NCBI RefSeq assembly: GCF_963675165.1
Contig: NC_087392.1
Span: 2,557,001-2,621,000 of the forward strand
DNA from: Halichondria panicea
Taxonomy: Eukaryota; Porifera; Demospongiae; Suberitida; Halichondriidae
Length of the DNA stretch: 64,000 bases
Direction: 5' to 3'
Position numbers and translations under genes: made by a program. The notes below the pieces were generated by a model that saw nothing but the letters and a program-made list of their open reading frames with translations, made no database searches and was not told where the DNA came from. Of the stretch, positions 62,282 to 64,000 are shown in pieces (position 1 is the first letter of the stretch; every line of letters begins with the position of its first letter).

Positions 62282-64000
62282 TGAGTGCCACTACGTACGT
62301 ACATGTACTAGTAGATCTGCAATCTAACCATAGATAATAGAGTATAGAAATGTCTCTATTATCTATTAAACTTGCAAATCATTGTTTTCCAAGTTATTAT
62401 TGGCTGGCTAACTATGACTATATATATATATATACCCGTACCCTAGAACTGTTACTTATCAGTGTCATCTTTCTGCTGTTCAGTATGTATAAAACTTGTA
62501 AGGTACATGTAAACAAAAACGACGGATGTGGATGATCTTCAATCAGTTGCTGTTCATGAGATTGAAGTTTTGTACGTTTGAATCGTTTCCATCAAACCTC
62601 TTAGCTGCGCCTGCTATTGAGTTGGCACCATTCCTGTATGCATGACGATGTAGCAGTACAAGGGTGTGTATTGTGCACCAATTTCCTTTCTGCATTAACC
62701 AAGGTCTTTCACACCCATTGTGTATTTGTGGCCCTGTTGTCAGTTTTCTATGAAACCTCTAGGTGTCTGGATGATAAAAGCACCCTAGTTTTGAATAGCC
62801 AAAATGAGTAATCACGCTATCACGCTGTCACATCGTTCCTAGATTCAAAGCCGATAAGTGCTTTCCTTATTGTGTCACGTAAGAACACACTGTACATGTA
62901 GGTACATGGGGTGGTGTCAAATGAGTACATGTGTATGGTATGGAAGAGATCACATGTATGTATTAGGTGCTCATGCTAGTGAACAGGTCATGCACACACA
63001 GGGTTCATTTAAACACCCCCCTGGCTTCTGCTTGGGATAACATTTCAGTTTGTTGAGCCATTTGAACCGTTTAACTCTTTGTTTAGAGCCTGAGGGGCAT
63101 GTACATTTGATTGATGTTTTTTATTTCCCACCCTGCTTTTTGGGGAAAACTGTCTGTATAATAGCTTCCTCTTCCTGTGTGTGCCAAGGAAAGTGCAATT
63201 AACCTTTAATAGAGCTATTGTCGCTGATACTTTTGTTGGGAACCAAGGTTAGGAAATATGTTAACCCGAGGTGCGTAGGTGGCCGTACATGTAGTCTGCC
63301 AGTGTGTTGTTTGTTTGTAATTTCTGAGTCTGCTCACCTGACTGTCTATAGCCACAACACAACAAATTATTAACTTCTATGGTATAGATTTTGTTTTTTG
63401 TCTAAGAAGCTTGGAGTGCACGTTGGCTATAGAGGCGGCTTTAATTCGATACACATCCGCACTGCAGCCGCGATTGTTTTCATGCAAAGATTACAGGATT
63501 GTTCGCTGAATCTATTGTGACCCTAGTCCCAGTGCATGTCTTAGCGTTCACATATAATATGAACTTCAGTCTGTTAAGTGCTGCTTTAGGTTTCCATGCT
63601 CATAAGTACTATGCTGCTTTTCGCATTTGTAAAAAACAATTGCGGAGGGCTTAGCACTTTAGTGCTCTAATTATGTAATGAGAGTACAATTTCCTTTTCG
63701 TATAATGACATAGGTTTAGTTATCAGAGTCATGTGTTGTGAACTCATCAACTCTGGCATGAGGTCAGGGTTTACCAGCAATTAAAAATACTAACAGTCCA
63801 TGTCTATAGGCTTGCTCCCATTAGTGATGATGTATTCTCGCAATTAAGATATTGTTTTGTAAACAGTGGATCTATTGTTGCCAAGGCTGATGGCTTAATT
63901 GTGTGTCTAACTGGTTTCCGCAAATAATTTATGTATCATACGAGTACTCTCGGCATTTGAATGTCACATTTATGTAACTATCCCACATGCACACCCACAG
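62282..64000 (+). other. Probable long first intron at the right edge
   Basis: 1.7 kb without recognisable coding sequence. A short (TA)n run lies at about 62420. No inverted-repeat element with clear ends was noticed. The final bases resemble a 3' splice site. Confidence 0.4.

Noticed and set aside
1-64000. Frequent TACATGTACATGTA palindromes
   Set aside because: Striking abundance of ACATGTAC-type words in introns, but it looks like base-composition or simple-sequence bias; no consistent position relative to genes was seen.

Overview
The window is nuclear DNA of an animal, most likely a sponge (demosponge). Genes are packed on both strands, are split by many short GT-AG introns, and sit in convergent or head-to-head pairs only 30-450 bases apart. 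The gene set (AFF-family scaffold, delta/gamma-sarcoglycan, C2CD3, fused RRM-AlkB ALKBH8, DDIAS, MLH1) is metazoan. The proteins are recognisable but well diverged from vertebrate forms. The sponge assignment is inferred from compactness, divergence and the abundant short inverted-repeat elements; it was not tested by phylogeny.

Left part (1-24.5 kb): NDFIP-like membrane adaptor (+), POLR2E (-), RAB30-like GTPase (-), PCF11 (+), a large AF4/FMR2-family gene (+), and a low-complexity nuclear-type protein (+) whose N-terminus carries a short Mastermind-like signature. Three of these (POLR2E, PCF11, AFF) work directly in RNA polymerase II transcription, elongation and termination.

Middle (24.5-31.2 kb): a repeat-rich stretch with a diverged duplication, a 5-copy minisatellite and several inverted-repeat elements, one nested in another. 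It surrounds ALKBH8 (-), for which only the RRM and most of the AlkB fold can be found. ALKBH8 is head-to-head with DDIAS (+).

Right part (31.3-64 kb): MLH1 (-) head-to-head with IK/RED (+); sarcoglycan (-) head-to-head with acylglycerol kinase AGK (+); an unrecognised single-pass membrane protein with a long Ser-rich tail (-) head-to-head with C2CD3 (+); HMBS (-) head-to-head with the first exon of a gene that leaves the window (possibly a RAD6/UBE2A-type E2). Neighbours do not form a common pathway. Shared promoters are the main organisational feature.

Exon borders were placed by eye from GT-AG sites, reading-frame continuity and family similarity. Where all exons were summed (NDFIP, POLR2E, RAB30, SGC, HMBS, DDIAS) the frame closes exactly. 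No rRNA, tRNA, CRISPR array or prokaryotic-type feature was seen.
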